Assembly (NCBI GenBank): GCA_027577595.1
Contig: JANBRJ010000016.1
Span: 183,212-247,211, forward strand
Source: Coemansia sp. RSA 487
Taxonomy: Eukaryota > Kickxellomycota > Kickxellomycetes > Kickxellales > Kickxellaceae
Direction of reading: 5' to 3'
Length of the DNA stretch: 64,000 bases
A program made the position numbers and the translations under genes. The notes beneath the pieces were generated by a model. That model saw only the letters and a program-made list of their open reading frames with translations. It was not told the origin of the DNA and made no database searches. This document shows, piece by piece, positions 52,610-61,525 of this stretch (positions are counted from its first letter, which is position 1; each line of letters begins with the position of its first letter).

Positions 52610-53050
52610 TGACCACGGAAATGTTGCCCTTATATGTAACAGAGCTGTTGCGTATGGTGCACTGTTGCAGTGTTAACATTTAGTGGTTGTGCAAACCCAA
52701 GATAATGGGCCAACCTTGCATACGACAACGCACTAGCGTGACAATTTGACACATACATCTTTCTTATTCAACGAAATTAGTTTTGTACAGCACAGATCAT
52801 GTGGACATCCAGACTTCGTGCAATGCATGCGGATCACTTAAGCCCCACGTGGAAATCAATAAATCCAAAAAAATCGATAAATCCTTTTCTCCAGTTGACT
52901 TGTGGCGGAGCAAGCGCTGGATTATAAAAGAGAAAGCATTTACCGCCGTCACTGCTTTGCACTTTTGGCAAGACCAGTATTTATATTCTACTTTCCCTCG
53001 TCGCTATTTGCTTCAACAATCCAAGCACTATATCGGCCTTACGTACAACA

Positions 53051-53557
53051 ATGAGGCAGCTCAAGGGATCGTGTCACTGTGGCGCAGTGGCGTTCGAGTT
53101 CAGTACGCCTGCGCCTGTACCATTCATGCGGTGCTACTGCTCGATCTGTCGCAAGACTTCTGGTGGGGGCGGATACACAGTGAACATCATGGGAATGAGC
53201 GACACGCTAGCGGTCACCAGAGGTAAGGAAAACCTAAAGTCGTATCGCGCAGTCAAAAACAAGGAAGCAGCACCCGAGGACCAAGTGCTATGCCAAAACA
53301 GGTACTTTTGCACCACGTGTGCGTCATATCTGTGGGCGCACTGCGATGACTACCCGCAGTGGATTTACCCGTATGCGTCGGCTATTGATACAGAGCTGCC
53401 AGTTCCGCAAGCAACGGCTAGCATCATGCTTGGCAGCACAAAGGCGTGGGCTGATCCGCGTAAGCTGCCCAAGAGAGACAGTTGCAACGAAACGTTTGAC
53501 AAGTACCCAAACTATTCGCTCGAACAATGGCACAAAGACCATGCTCAGCTTCATTGA
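53051..53557 (+). CDS. GFA / CENP-V domain zinc protein
   Basis: Single exon, 168 residues. The zinc-binding pattern of the glutathione-dependent formaldehyde-activating (GFA) fold is complete: GSCHCGAVAFE at residues ~7-17, CYCSICRKTSGGGG at ~28-41, and YFCTTCASYLW at ~88-98. The family is broad. Members in fungi are mostly of unknown function, and true S-(hydroxymethyl)glutathione synthase activity is established for few. The long C-terminal part (LPKRDSCNETFDKYPNYSLEQWH) is typical of fungal members. The name should therefore stay at domain level. The gene is monocistronic, with pyrimidine-rich sequence upstream. Confidence 0.85.
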   Translation: MRQLKGSCHCGAVAFEFSTPAPVPFMRCYCSICRKTSGGGGYTVNIMGMSDTLAVTRGKENLKSYRAVKNKEAAPEDQVLCQNRYFCTTCASYLWAHCDDYPQWIYPYASAIDTELPVPQATASIMLGSTKAWADPRKLPKRDSCNETFDKYPNYSLEQWHKDHAQLH

Positions 53558-53898
53558 CAGTGGATAAAAAGAGGGATTGTAAATCAGTTCGGTAAAAAAC
53601 CCTCTTGTAAGGGGTTCTGTCTGGGAACGCTGATTTGTTGTTGTTTTTGAATTTTTCAATGTTTGCTTTGAAAATCTAAATATAATTTTTATTTTCAAGG
53701 TTTGCTTATTTTTTTGGGGAGGCAGAAGGGACCTTTTTGTCAAACTGAGACTGAAAAAAAAAAACAAACCATCAATAGCATTAACATGATTCATGAGCTT
53801 TTTTTCTCTCGCTTCTGTCCCCCTTTTTCAGCTATTTCTTTCTCATTAATACAGTTTCAATTTACTTTTTTCTTCCCATACACATTGAATTAGACTAA
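53558..53898 (+). promoter_or_regulatory. Promoter of the PH-FYVE gene
   Basis: 341 bp. The last 100 bp before the ATG are pyrimidine-rich on the coding strand (CTTTTTTTCTCTCGCTTCTG). No further motif is recognised. Confidence 0.4.
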
Positions 53899-56265
53899 AT
53901 GGCGCGCTCTACAAAACAAGAAAGCCCCTTGCAGTCGCCCACAGGTGCCAACGCACAAGCACGGTCGTCACTGGGGTTATTTGCAGGCACAGGTGGTAGC
54001 CCCGTCAAGTCGCCAGCTGGGGCAGCAGCAAAGTCACCCATGCAACGTAATATCACGGTTACTGGAGCCACCACCCCAACCACACATGCACCACCACCGC
54101 AGGACGGAGAAGAGCGAGTGAATATACACGGCTTGAAGGAAAGCGATAGGCGGCGGCGGCGGGCAGCACGGCGCCAAAGCGAAGATACGATGCATGCGAT
54201 GCGGTCGCTGGATCGGCAGTATGGACGGCGGCGACGGCTCAACTCGGACTTTCACGAAAACGACGGGAGCGGAAAGTACAATGCAGTGGAAGTGCTTGGC
54301 GACTTGACAGCACACAAGAGTCTGGGAGGCGGTGCCAATAATGGCAGGCCATCATCAAAGAGAGGCGATTCCAGGATGCTCTTTGCACCAGCACTATGTC
54401 GCCCTCATGCCGAAACGGTCACAGCATTTGCTGGCCGTCCACCGTCATCTGTTGCGGCAAAAGATGATGACGTGAATGATGCGCCAGATGCTGTTCATCC
54501 GGTGGCAACATCCAGAAGAAGCGCTCACCAGCTGATGCTGCTTGCTGGAAGAATGGCAAAGCAGCAGCAACAGCAGCAGCAGTTGCATGGGGCGGGGCGG
54601 CTCGCGGTTACTGCATCCAGTATTATCTCTGCAACCACTGGTGTTCGGCCACGGGCGTCGATGCCGCTTATCAACGGCGTGCCGCATAGACCCCCACAGC
54701 GCATGCGGTCGCAAGCGACACGCAAGCACAGGGACGAGGAGCTCTCGGATGCACTTACAATGAAGTCTGTGGAGATACGCGGCGGGCGCATTGTCCTGGA
54801 CAACCCGAGCTCTTCAGAAGAAAGCGATGGCGAGCATAGCGATTCAGCAGACAGCTTTGTTGCCGAGGGCCGTGGCGGCGACAACGAGGTCGAGGTGTCG
54901 CGCCTGTTTGGAAATCAGCACCGCCATCACCGGCGGCACCACATGGGCTCCACCAACACTGCACCGACTGCGATGGGTGGCCCGGAAACGGGGTCTATAG
55001 GAACCATTGGCGCATCCATGGCGCAGCGGCTGAGCATCGGGTCGTCTGTGTGCTCGACGCAGTCGGCTGATGTGTCGGGGGCGTGGGCGTGGGACGAGGC
55101 TCTGCGCCGCCAGTGGTACACGCGCAGGTGTCTGGGTCTGCGCCAGTCCTTCGATTCCGTGCACAGGTTGGTAAAGGCCGAGCACGACTCGCAGGCGCCG
55201 TTCCCGCTGCTCAACGACCTGCGTCGTGTGCTGGTCGAGACGCACGGATGCGCCCTGCGTGCCAACAATGGTGATCCAGAGCCTGTCGACGTGCTGCTGT
55301 GCACGGACTCTATTGTTGTTTGCGCAGCGTGTCAGCAGCAAGAGAGCGAGCCAATACCGTTGCGTGCAATCGAGTTTAGCGACGACCTTGTTGTGCGCGT
55401 AATGGAGAGCAGCGAAGGATCCGACAGAGCCGTGTGTATCACTGGCGAAGAGGACAATCCCAAGCAGCAGCTTGTTTTAGAGTTCCCAAACAGCGGTGGT
55501 GCTCGTGTATGGGTCGAGCAAGTAGTCCAGACGCGGACGCGGCTCAGCACAGCGCTCCAGGACTTGCGCCTAGACGAGGAGGACTACGTGGACCACCCGC
55601 CAATACCGCTACTTGCGCGTGGGCGCAACTCAATCGCTGGAACCACTGCCGACAACGCGTCTCTGGGGACTGTCGGGCACGTGCGCATGCGCAATGCCGC
55701 CCATGGCGGAGTCTACTGGGTCCCCGACGGCGAAACGTCGGTATGCATGGTGTGCCAAAAGACCGTGTTCTCGATGATGGTCCGGCGCCATCACTGCCGC
55801 GGGTGCGGCTTGATCATCTGCTACCGCTGCTCGGCTGTCGATAGCAGCAGGCGTAGGATGTGTGTGCGGTGCGGGAAGCTGCGAAAGGGCCGTCCAATGC
55901 CTGCCACAATATCGTCGTCAGTAGAGTTGCGCCCTACTGCTGCGAGCACGATAGCTGTCGATGCTGATGTTTCTCCCTCTTCATCGACGGCGGTAGGTCC
56001 TAGGCAATCGCCGTCGCTGATGACTCTTGGAAGACGTGCTGCCGAGTACCTTCCTGCTGGCGATGTTGTTATGCAACTTGCTGTTCAGCACGAGTCTGGC
56101 TCGTCACCATCGTCATCAGCTGCTGATACTGCTTCTACAGATCCGCCGCTTGTGCACAAAAAAGCCGACCGTCTTGCGCGCCGCCCGATTTCCTCGCTAT
56201 TCCCACTTGTAGCCGAACTAGAGACCAATGCATCAAACAACAACAACAACAACAACAACAACTGA
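53899..56265 (+). CDS. PH-like and FYVE zinc-finger protein
   Basis: Single exon, 788 residues. The first ~400 residues are disordered, rich in Ser, Arg, Gln and Gly. Residues ~410-560 look like a PH-type domain (LLCTDSIVVCAA, then IPLRAIEFSDDLVVRV, ending RVWVEQVVQTRTRL). A FYVE finger follows at ~606-662: the WxxD motif as WVPD, the first Cys pair CMVC, the basic core RRHHCRGCG that binds phosphatidylinositol 3-phosphate, then CYRC and CVRCGKL. The PH-FYVE order recalls the C-terminal half of FGD-type proteins, but I see no RhoGEF (DH) domain. It probably acts on endosomal membranes. The C-terminus is a run of nine Asn. I do not recognise an orthologue. Confidence 0.85.
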   Translation: MARSTKQESPLQSPTGANAQARSSLGLFAGTGGSPVKSPAGAAAKSPMQRNITVTGATTPTTHAPPPQDGEERVNIHGLKESDRRRRRAARRQSEDTMHAMRSLDRQYGRRRRLNSDFHENDGSGKYNAVEVLGDLTAHKSLGGGANNGRPSSKRGDSRMLFAPALCRPHAETVTAFAGRPPSSVAAKDDDVNDAPDAVHPVATSRRSAHQLMLLAGRMAKQQQQQQQLHGAGRLAVTASSIISATTGVRPRASMPLINGVPHRPPQRMRSQATRKHRDEELSDALTMKSVEIRGGRIVLDNPSSSEESDGEHSDSADSFVAEGRGGDNEVEVSRLFGNQHRHHRRHHMGSTNTAPTAMGGPETGSIGTIGASMAQRLSIGSSVCSTQSADVSGAWAWDEALRRQWYTRRCLGLRQSFDSVHRLVKAEHDSQAPFPLLNDLRRVLVETHGCALRANNGDPEPVDVLLCTDSIVVCAACQQQESEPIPLRAIEFSDDLVVRVMESSEGSDRAVCITGEEDNPKQQLVLEFPNSGGARVWVEQVVQTRTRLSTALQDLRLDEEDYVDHPPIPLLARGRNSIAGTTADNASLGTVGHVRMRNAAHGGVYWVPDGETSVCMVCQKTVFSMMVRRHHCRGCGLIICYRCSAVDSSRRRMCVRCGKLRKGRPMPATISSSVELRPTAASTIAVDADVSPSSSTAVGPRQSPSLMTLGRRAAEYLPAGDVVMQLAVQHESGSSPSSSAADTASTDPPLVHKKADRLARRPISSLFPLVAELETNASNNNNNNNNN
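56236..56262 (+). repeat. AAC trinucleotide repeat encoding C-terminal poly-Asn
   Basis: Nine AAC codons directly before the TGA stop of the PH-FYVE gene. They are pure at DNA level, so a recent slippage expansion is likely. Confidence 0.95.
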
Positions 56266-56394
56266 TAACTACTTTGCTCAATCGCTAATTAATCCAACAT
56301 ACCTACCTCTTTTTGTATCTATTTTGACAATAATGCAAAAACGAAAAGTATATTTTTAATATTGCTTACCCAACAACAAACATCACAACATATC

Positions 56395-57507
56395 TTAATT
56401 GCGTTTAGAGAACAACGCGTTGAAGGCTGCCACGATCGTCCACTTGCGGTTCTCGGCCTCCTGGAACACTACCGAGCGGTCCGAGTAAAAGATCTCGTCC
56501 GAGACTTCCTCTGGTTTGCGAGGCAAGCAGTGCATAAACACCCAGTCCTTCTTTGCCTTTCCTACGTCAGCCATCTCCGAAGTGATCTGGTATCCCTGGA
56601 AATCCCTGAGTCTCTGCGCCTTCTCCTGCTCATACCCCATGCTGATCCACGTATCAGTAATGATGATATCGGCGTCCTTGATGGCCAGCAACGGATCATT
56701 GAAGTAGCTGACCGACGCACCCGTGCTCTGCGCAACGTTCTGCGCCTGCGCGCGAACGGATTCGGGAATGGGGTAGTTGTTCGGGGTGCACACGCTCATA
56801 TTGAGACCGCATTTGGGCATGGCCACAAGCATCTCATAGATAACGTTATTTGAATCGCCAACCCAAGCAACATTAAGTCCGCGGAACACATCGAACATTG
56901 TTTGCGCCTCCGGTCTGCGCTTGCCAAAGACCTCCCAAATGGTCAGCAAGTCGGCCAGGATTTGGGTCGGGTGGTTCTCGTCGCACAGTGCGTTGACAAC
57001 GGGTACCGACGAGTACTTTGCAATGTCAGTGATCTCCTTGTGCGCGTCAACACGGGCAAAGATCCCATCGACCATGCTGGAGATCACTTGCGCGCTATCG
57101 CGCAACGATTCATTTACGCCTAGCTGGATATCGTCCTTTCCTAAGAACATTGCGTGCCCGCCGAGGTAGGCGATAGACGATTCGCTGGCCACACGAGTGC
57201 GCGTCGACCGCTTGGAGAATAGGAGCCCGATTGTTTTGCCCTTGAGCGGCTGGTTCGGGTGGAACGACTGTCCGTGCTCCTTGGTTTGCTGCTTCAAATC
57301 TTTGGCAGATTCAACTAGTGCCGCGATCTGCTCAGCGCTGTAGTCGCCCAGGCTGATCATATCCCGGGGCAGCGTCGTGAGCGCAGCGCTGTGCAGCTTT
57401 TGCTTCTTCATCAGGCTGCTGCTGTTGGCTTCTGTCGATGCAATGGTTTGGGTATAGCGAGACATTGTTGATGAGAACTGGCGAAGCGATCTGAATCCAA
57501 ACATCAT
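56395..57507 (-). CDS. ARG3: Ornithine carbamoyltransferase, mitochondrial
   Basis: Single exon, 370 residues from ATG 57507 (MMFGFRSLRQFSST), which gives a basic mitochondrial presequence. The further in-frame extension begins only at a GTG and is hydrophobic, so I exclude it. Carbamoyl-phosphate binding motif SKRSTRTRV near residue 97. The HPTQILADLLT loop and DSNNV follow. The ornithine loop DTWISMG and the catalytic MHCLPRKPEEV (near residue 324) complete the family set. The enzyme condenses ornithine and carbamoyl phosphate to citrulline in arginine synthesis. In budding yeast it is cytosolic; here the presequence suggests the mitochondrial location usual in filamentous and early fungi. 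A perfect Gcn4 site lies 453 bp upstream. Confidence 0.96.
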   Translation of the reverse strand: MMFGFRSLRQFSSTMSRYTQTIASTEANSSSLMKKQKLHSAALTTLPRDMISLGDYSAEQIAALVESAKDLKQQTKEHGQSFHPNQPLKGKTIGLLFSKRSTRTRVASESSIAYLGGHAMFLGKDDIQLGVNESLRDSAQVISSMVDGIFARVDAHKEITDIAKYSSVPVVNALCDENHPTQILADLLTIWEVFGKRRPEAQTMFDVFRGLNVAWVGDSNNVIYEMLVAMPKCGLNMSVCTPNNYPIPESVRAQAQNVAQSTGASVSYFNDPLLAIKDADIIITDTWISMGYEQEKAQRLRDFQGYQITSEMADVGKAKKDWVFMHCLPRKPEEVSDEIFYSDRSVVFQEAENRKWTIVAAFNALFSKRN

Positions 57508-57764
57508 AAGATGGTACACTAGAAAAAAGTACGAGTGAATAGAAAGCGAAAGAAAAGAAAGCAATGGCAGGGCTGGAACTTTATAAGCGAAAGCTATCAC
57601 TCGGATCGATGTTTTGCATAAGAAACTGAAAACTAAAAAAGTTCTGGATTGACAATTGGCGGATATCCTTTTTTAGAGAGGAAAGAAAGCGAATATTTAC
57701 GAGAGTATGGAAGGAGATCATTCCGAGTTTTGTCATGGTGAAATCAAGATGTTTTATAATGAAC

Positions 57765-57789
57765 TAGATGTCACAGATTCTGACATCTA
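57765..57789. repeat. Perfect 9-bp hairpin upstream of ARG3
   Basis: TAGATGTCA (57765-57773) and TGACATCTA (57781-57789) form a perfect stem with a 7-nt loop. Confidence 0.9.
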
Positions 57790-57817
57790 CGCTTTTTTCC
57801 CCCAATGGATGATCAAT

Positions 57818-57838
57818 TTGCACAATATACTTGTGCAA
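57818..57838. repeat. Perfect 8-bp hairpin upstream of ARG3
   Basis: TTGCACAA (57818-57825) and TTGTGCAA (57831-57838) form a perfect stem with loop TATAC. Outer bases pair again after one mismatch. A third half-copy (TTTTGCACAA) follows near 57861. Confidence 0.85.
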
Positions 57839-57959
57839 TTTATCTTGTTGTATCATTAATTTTTGCACAAGTTAGTCAACATGACACCAAAAAAAGAAGC
57901 AAAGGTAATTCTTGATAACCTTTTTATTTGTCATGCTTGGTTACATCATAGTTCCAGAT

Positions 57960-57968
57960 ATGACTCAT
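57960..57968. promoter_or_regulatory. Gcn4-type site upstream of ARG3
   Basis: ATGACTCAT is the full 9-bp palindromic binding site of the bZIP factor Gcn4/CPC1 that drives general amino-acid control. It is 453 bp upstream of the ARG3 start codon, and ARG3 is a classic target in other fungi. The link is inferred from motif and neighbour. Confidence 0.6.
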
Positions 57969-58242
57969 TTGTTTGTTATCTGTTCTGGATGATTAGTGAT
58001 GTAATCAACGACGATCAATATCCTATGGGCAGATCAGATGCAGCTGCCAAGGTCGGATCATTGCAGTATCCGTTAGCCACCACAGGACCCATCTATTCTG
58101 GGCACCAGCTCACACAATCACCTGGAGCCGGACCTTTGCAGATAATATGTTGATAGAATGTACGCTTGGCAAATAGTGTATTTATAACCCACGAATGAGG
58201 AAATGAAACAAAACAGACAGAAAAACATGACATGACGAGTTT

Positions 58243-58801
58243 TTAGATATCGTCGATTTCAAACTCAAACTCAACACCATCGTCGTTCTCGCCCTCACTG
58301 TTAAGGTTCTCGCCTTCTTCAAGGTTAAAGTTCTCGGGAAGCTCGCCATACTGTTTCAAAAGACGGGCCTCTTCAGGGTTGTATTTCTGGATGACATCTC
58401 CCTTGCTGTCCTGGTACTCGCGCAGGGAAACAAGGATAATGTCGCCCTGGTTGATCCAGATCTTTTTGCGCATCGAGCCTCGGATTTGTGCAAGACGGTT
58501 GACACCATCAAAGCAGCTGGCCTCCAGACGTCCGTTTCCAAGCATCTTGACTACTTGCGCGTACTCCTGACCTTCCTCTTTGAATATCAGCTCGCGCTTC
58601 GACGATTCGTCCTTGTCATTCTTTCCGCGACGGCGGTTCTTTCCTCCCTAAAAAAATTATGCAGTAAAAGAGATTGCCTTTTTGAATTTTGCGTTTAGTT
58701 TGCGTAATTCCAACGACAAATTTTGCGAGATGGTTTGTGTGCAACTTGTGCAATTAAGGCAATAGTGGCAGTTTCCTTCTTACCTTTCCCTTGTTCTTCA
58801 T
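58243..58801 (-). CDS. TIF11: Translation initiation factor eIF1A
   Basis: Two exons, 58801-58784 (six codons, MKNKGK) and 58647-58243, with a 136-nt GT-AG intron in phase 0, giving 140 residues. The protein is collinear with eIF1A: basic N-terminal tail [22 protein letters not shown]-fold core ([37 protein letters not shown]), and an acidic C-terminal tail ending EIDDI. eIF1A binds the 40S A site and, with eIF1, promotes scanning and start-codon selection. The tiny first exon is easily missed; without it the protein would lack the essential N-terminal tail. The N-terminus has one residue fewer than the common MPKNKGK. Confidence 0.95.
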
Positions 58802-59188
58802 ATTCTGTACAAGAAAAGAGCACTAGGGTTGCTTAATGAAAAATCTGATTATAATGAATTCAAATGCTGAAGAAGGAAAAGGAAAACAATTCAAAGCTAT
58901 ACCACAAGCCCTGCCTAAGCAAGTGGAAAATCTCGTTGGGGAAAATTTTTTCACCCTTTTTAACAGGTTAAGAAATTTCAAATGCTTTAAAGAGCCAACC
59001 CCACTTAGCTTTGTGTGCTTCTCTTTCTGCAAACTAATGTCGTAAGTCTCGTCGGTCCCATATCGCCTTTTGTGCACTGAAGAGCTTGGCTATAGAGCCG
59101 CTTTCTGCCTCTGCAAATGACATAAATTTCCGTCCATCAAAAGAGGTTTTATAGCTTCATCTTTATTCAAATTAGGTGATAAAACGAT
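58802..59188. other. Spacer eIF1A promoter / SSS1 3' region
   Basis: 387 bp, no gene or clear motif seen; it holds the eIF1A promoter and the SSS1 3' end, both on the minus strand. Confidence 0.4.
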
Positions 59189-59422
59189 TTATGCGCCGCC
59201 GACAATAATGTTGTTGATGGGAATGTGAATGAGCTTCGTAAAGTAGCCGACAAAGCCCATGACCAAAAAGCCGAGCACAACCGCTTGCACTATCTTGAGA
59301 TACTCCTTCTTGTTGGGCTTGGTGCAGCGGCGGAGGAGCCATGTTCCCTCTTTGGCTAGCTTCTGAGGCGCCTCAATAAAGACGTTGCTGCCTGACGTTC
59401 CTGCGGATTCCTGCTTTTCCAT
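59189..59422 (-). CDS. SSS1: SEC61 gamma subunit (SSS1), ER translocon
   Basis: Single exon, 77 residues from ATG 59422 (MEKQESAGTSGSNVF). The amphipathic helix and single transmembrane segment of SecE/Sec61-gamma are clear: LAKEGTWLLRRCTKPNKKEYLKI, with the invariant Pro-(N/D)-x-x-E-(Y/F) element, then VVLGFLVMGFVGYFTKLIHIPINNIIVGGA. The tail-anchored protein clamps the two halves of Sec61-alpha in the ER translocation channel. The size is typical (68-80 residues). An in-frame TTG start upstream is rejected. Confidence 0.95.
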   Translation of the reverse strand: MEKQESAGTSGSNVFIEAPQKLAKEGTWLLRRCTKPNKKEYLKIVQAVVLGFLVMGFVGYFTKLIHIPINNIIVGGA

Positions 59423-59847
59423 TGTTGTGTGTATATTGCGTGTGAAGAGCAAAGGTGCTGTGGAATACTATTGATTGTGCAAAGGAGGTGAATTTAAGAA
59501 AGGATGTGTTTGAATGGACAGCAGAAAGAGACTGCTCAAAGGTCAAAGCGAAAGCTGTGTGATTGTTGTCAGTACTGCGTTTTAGCTTGTTATTTTTTTG
59601 TCCAATCATTGCCAGTTACGTAAACAGCATAAAAGCTGCTCATTCTCCTTGAGCTGCCTGCTCTTGCTGGTAACGAGCCGAGTCGCCTGCCCACTTTACT
59701 CTTGACCATTTTGCAGGTTTGTATTTAATTTCGATATTTGAATTGGATTGAATTTACGTGTAAAAGGTTAAATGATTTGCTGGCATTGGCTGGTTTGCGA
59801 ACAAGAAAGCGAATAGTTTTGCGCATTCGGCCTGAAAGCCACAGAGT
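59423..59847. other. Spacer upstream of SSS1
   Basis: 425 bp, no recognised gene. It contains the SSS1 promoter (59423-59620) and the 3' end of the downstream small gene. A plus-strand sequence at 59668-59717 resembles a 5' splice site and acceptor (GGTAACG and TTTTGCAG), without adjacent coding sequence I can identify. Confidence 0.35.
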
Positions 59848-60114
59848 CTAGGTAGATTCTGCTTCCAGCTCCTCACGTCTCTTTGCTAGGCGTTCGTCAC
59901 GTCTCTTGATAAGAACTTCCCGACGCCTCTCAATAAGCTGATCTTTGCGTTGCTGAAATTGGTAGTATTTGTACCCTATAAAACTCCCTGCTGTGATGTA
60001 AACGGCGTAGCTAATACGTGGTTTTAAAACTAGCCTTCCTTGGAGTGCAATGCTGTACATTCCTGTTACAAGGCCGACGGATCCACCGACAAACATGTTA
60101 AGGAACAGGGGCAT
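59848..60114 (-). CDS. Small two-helix membrane protein, probably mitochondrial
   Basis: Single exon, 88 residues, ATG at 60114. Two hydrophobic segments (NMFVGGSVGLVTGMYSIAL, ~6-24; SYAVYITAGSFIGYKYY, ~35-51) are followed by a strongly charged helix of repeating Arg/Lys/Glu (residues ~55-86, RRREVLIKRRDERLAKRREE). The composition and layout resemble small accessory subunits or assembly factors of respiratory complexes, but I do not recognise the family. It is divergent from ISA2 over 405 bp. Amino-acid composition is coding-like and the ATG is good, so I believe it is a real gene. Function not assigned. Confidence 0.65.
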   Translation of the reverse strand: MPLFLNMFVGGSVGLVTGMYSIALQGRLVLKPRISYAVYITAGSFIGYKYYQFQQRKDQLIERRREVLIKRRDERLAKRREELEAEST

Positions 60115-60519
60115 CCTTGATTCGCGTTGTTTGTTGAAATTGTCCGTAAAATGAGGCTAGCGATTGATTTCTGAAACAACAGAGCGAAGAAATAATACAA
60201 AGTAAAATAAATTGAGCAAGAGAAAAGCAATTATCAGGTTGTGCTTGCTCCAGAATCGCTGTTATCTGTTTTTTTGCTGAATCAAAACATCAAATCACGT
60301 GCACAAGATGGAAAGAAAAACAGCGAATGGGAAAGCACAAAGATCATGTCAAAGGTAAAAAGTGTAATTCTTGTGCCAACAGTTGGTTTCTTTCTTTTTC
60401 CCGCTTTTTTTCGTATCATTAGTAATCTCCCGCTTTACTAATTCACTATTCTTTTGACTGTGTACTTTTTACTCTAATAATCGATCTGTCAAGACAAGCC
60501 GTACACCAACAACGCAGAT
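60115..60519. promoter_or_regulatory. Divergent promoter of small membrane protein and ISA2
   Basis: 405 bp. TCACGTG at 60295-60301 is an E-box 219 bp upstream of the ISA2 ATG, similar to the one upstream of ATP4. Confidence 0.4.
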
Positions 60520-61161
60520 ATGTACGCGCGACAGCTTTCACGCCAGATGCTTAGATGCTGCTGCCAACAGCTAGTTCAGATACAGAAGCCTGCAACAGCA
60601 GCTTTCGCTGCCACAGCAAAATCCTTGAGAGCTGCCACGGCAAACCCGTATAGCACAAACAATGCAGCAGCAGAAACTCCCAAAAACACATCGACAACAA
60701 CGGCGACATTCAGCTTGCCCAAGCTAAGCAAACAGGAGATAGCCGAACTGGAAAGTAAGATATCAAGCTATTCAAATCCACAGACGACGCCTATCAAAAA
60801 GGACGCAATACCCCATGTCAGCAAAGAAGTGGTGCATCTGACGGACAGCGCCATTGGCCGGCTAAAGTACCTGTCGGAACAGCGCAAGAAGACACAGTAC
60901 CTGCGGCTGCGGGTTGATTCGGGTGGATGCTACGGCTTCTCATATATGCTGGACATGACCGATGAGCCCGAGACAGACGACGTGATTGTGGATCGCAACG
61001 GCGCAAAGATGGTTGTTGATGAGGTTTCACTGCCCCTGGTGCGCGGTGCTATTATTGACTGGCAGGACCGGCTCATTGGACAGGCCTTTGTTGTTCTGGC
61101 CAACCCGAATTCAAGCGGCGGCTGCGGCTGTGGCTCGTCCTTTGAGATTAAAATGGACTAG
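60520..61161 (+). CDS. ISA2: ISA2, mitochondrial A-type iron-sulfur assembly protein
   Basis: Single exon, 213 residues. The first ~50 residues are Arg/Ala/Gln-rich, consistent with a mitochondrial presequence, and a Thr/Ala-rich linker follows. The A-type (HesB/IscA) domain occupies ~100-213: VHLTDSAIGRLKYL, LRLRVDSGGCYGFSY with the first conserved Cys near 137, and the C-terminal GGCGCGSSFEIK with the Cys-x-Cys pair near 200-202. ISA2 works with ISA1 and IBA57 to make [4Fe-4S] clusters for matrix enzymes such as aconitase and lipoate synthase. SGGCYGFSY, rather than SGGCSG, favours ISA2 over ISA1. Confidence 0.92.
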   Translation: MYARQLSRQMLRCCCQQLVQIQKPATAAFAATAKSLRAATANPYSTNNAAAETPKNTSTTTATFSLPKLSKQEIAELESKISSYSNPQTTPIKKDAIPHVSKEVVHLTDSAIGRLKYLSEQRKKTQYLRLRVDSGGCYGFSYMLDMTDEPETDDVIVDRNGAKMVVDEVSLPLVRGAIIDWQDRLIGQAFVVLANPNSSGGCGCGSSFEIKMD

Positions 61162-61237
61162 TCGCTGGCTGTTTGCTGCTTATGTATAGATCGCCCTTCT
61201 CCACAATGTTGGTATTTGATTAGAAAATTCATGTTTT

Positions 61238-61525
61238 TCATATGCATTTTTGCAATATGTGGCATGTCCAGATCTGGAAGAAGCTAGCTGCTTTACCCAG
61301 CTGCGACAGCTGACAAACTTTAAACGCTGTCATTTCACAGGAGCTTACGTGTGGTATTCCGAGACCAATGCGCGGTTGGATTAGGAGACCCTGGTTCCGC
61401 ACATTAGTAATAGAAAGTTGGTAAAAGTAATATCCCACTGTCGCAATAATATTGGACGCATAAAGAACGGTTCGGGTGACTCCTGAAGTTACAGCAGACG
61501 ATTTCTTTTTGTGCTGCTCGTGCAT
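61238..61525 (-). CDS. Possible small gene, 95 codons
   Basis: An ATG-initiated minus-strand frame between ISA2 and AOX. The first ~58 residues (containing TRTVLYASNIIATVGYYFYQ) have a coding-like mix with one hydrophobic segment; the remainder is less convincing. A GTAAGC donor after residue 58 and a TTCCAG acceptor 75 nt later would shorten it to about 70 residues, still in frame. I recognise no family. It could be chance. Confidence 0.22.
   Translation of the reverse strand: MHEQHKKKSSAVTSGVTRTVLYASNIIATVGYYFYQLSITNVRNQGLLIQPRIGLGIPHVSSCEMTAFKVCQLSQLGKAASFFQIWTCHILQKCI

Larger units (their letters stand above)
51560..53050. other. 1.5-kb gene-free spacer rich in hairpins
   Basis: No credible gene between ARL8 and the GFA-domain gene. 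It contains three consecutive perfect hairpins (52332-52425) and a fourth at 52588-52609. The strand just after ARL8 is pyrimidine-rich (51670-51760). A CACGTG is at about 52834. Confidence 0.5.
57508..58242. promoter_or_regulatory. ARG3 upstream region / eIF1A 3' region
   Basis: 735 bp with no credible gene. It holds two short hairpins (57765-57789, 57818-57838) and the Gcn4-type site at 57960-57968. A plus-strand ORF near 57863-58153 has no family I know and no supporting context. Confidence 0.5.

Noticed and set aside
57508-57600. N-terminal extension of ornithine carbamoyltransferase
   Set aside because: It starts at GTG and is hydrophobic; the ATG at 57507 gives a normal basic presequence.
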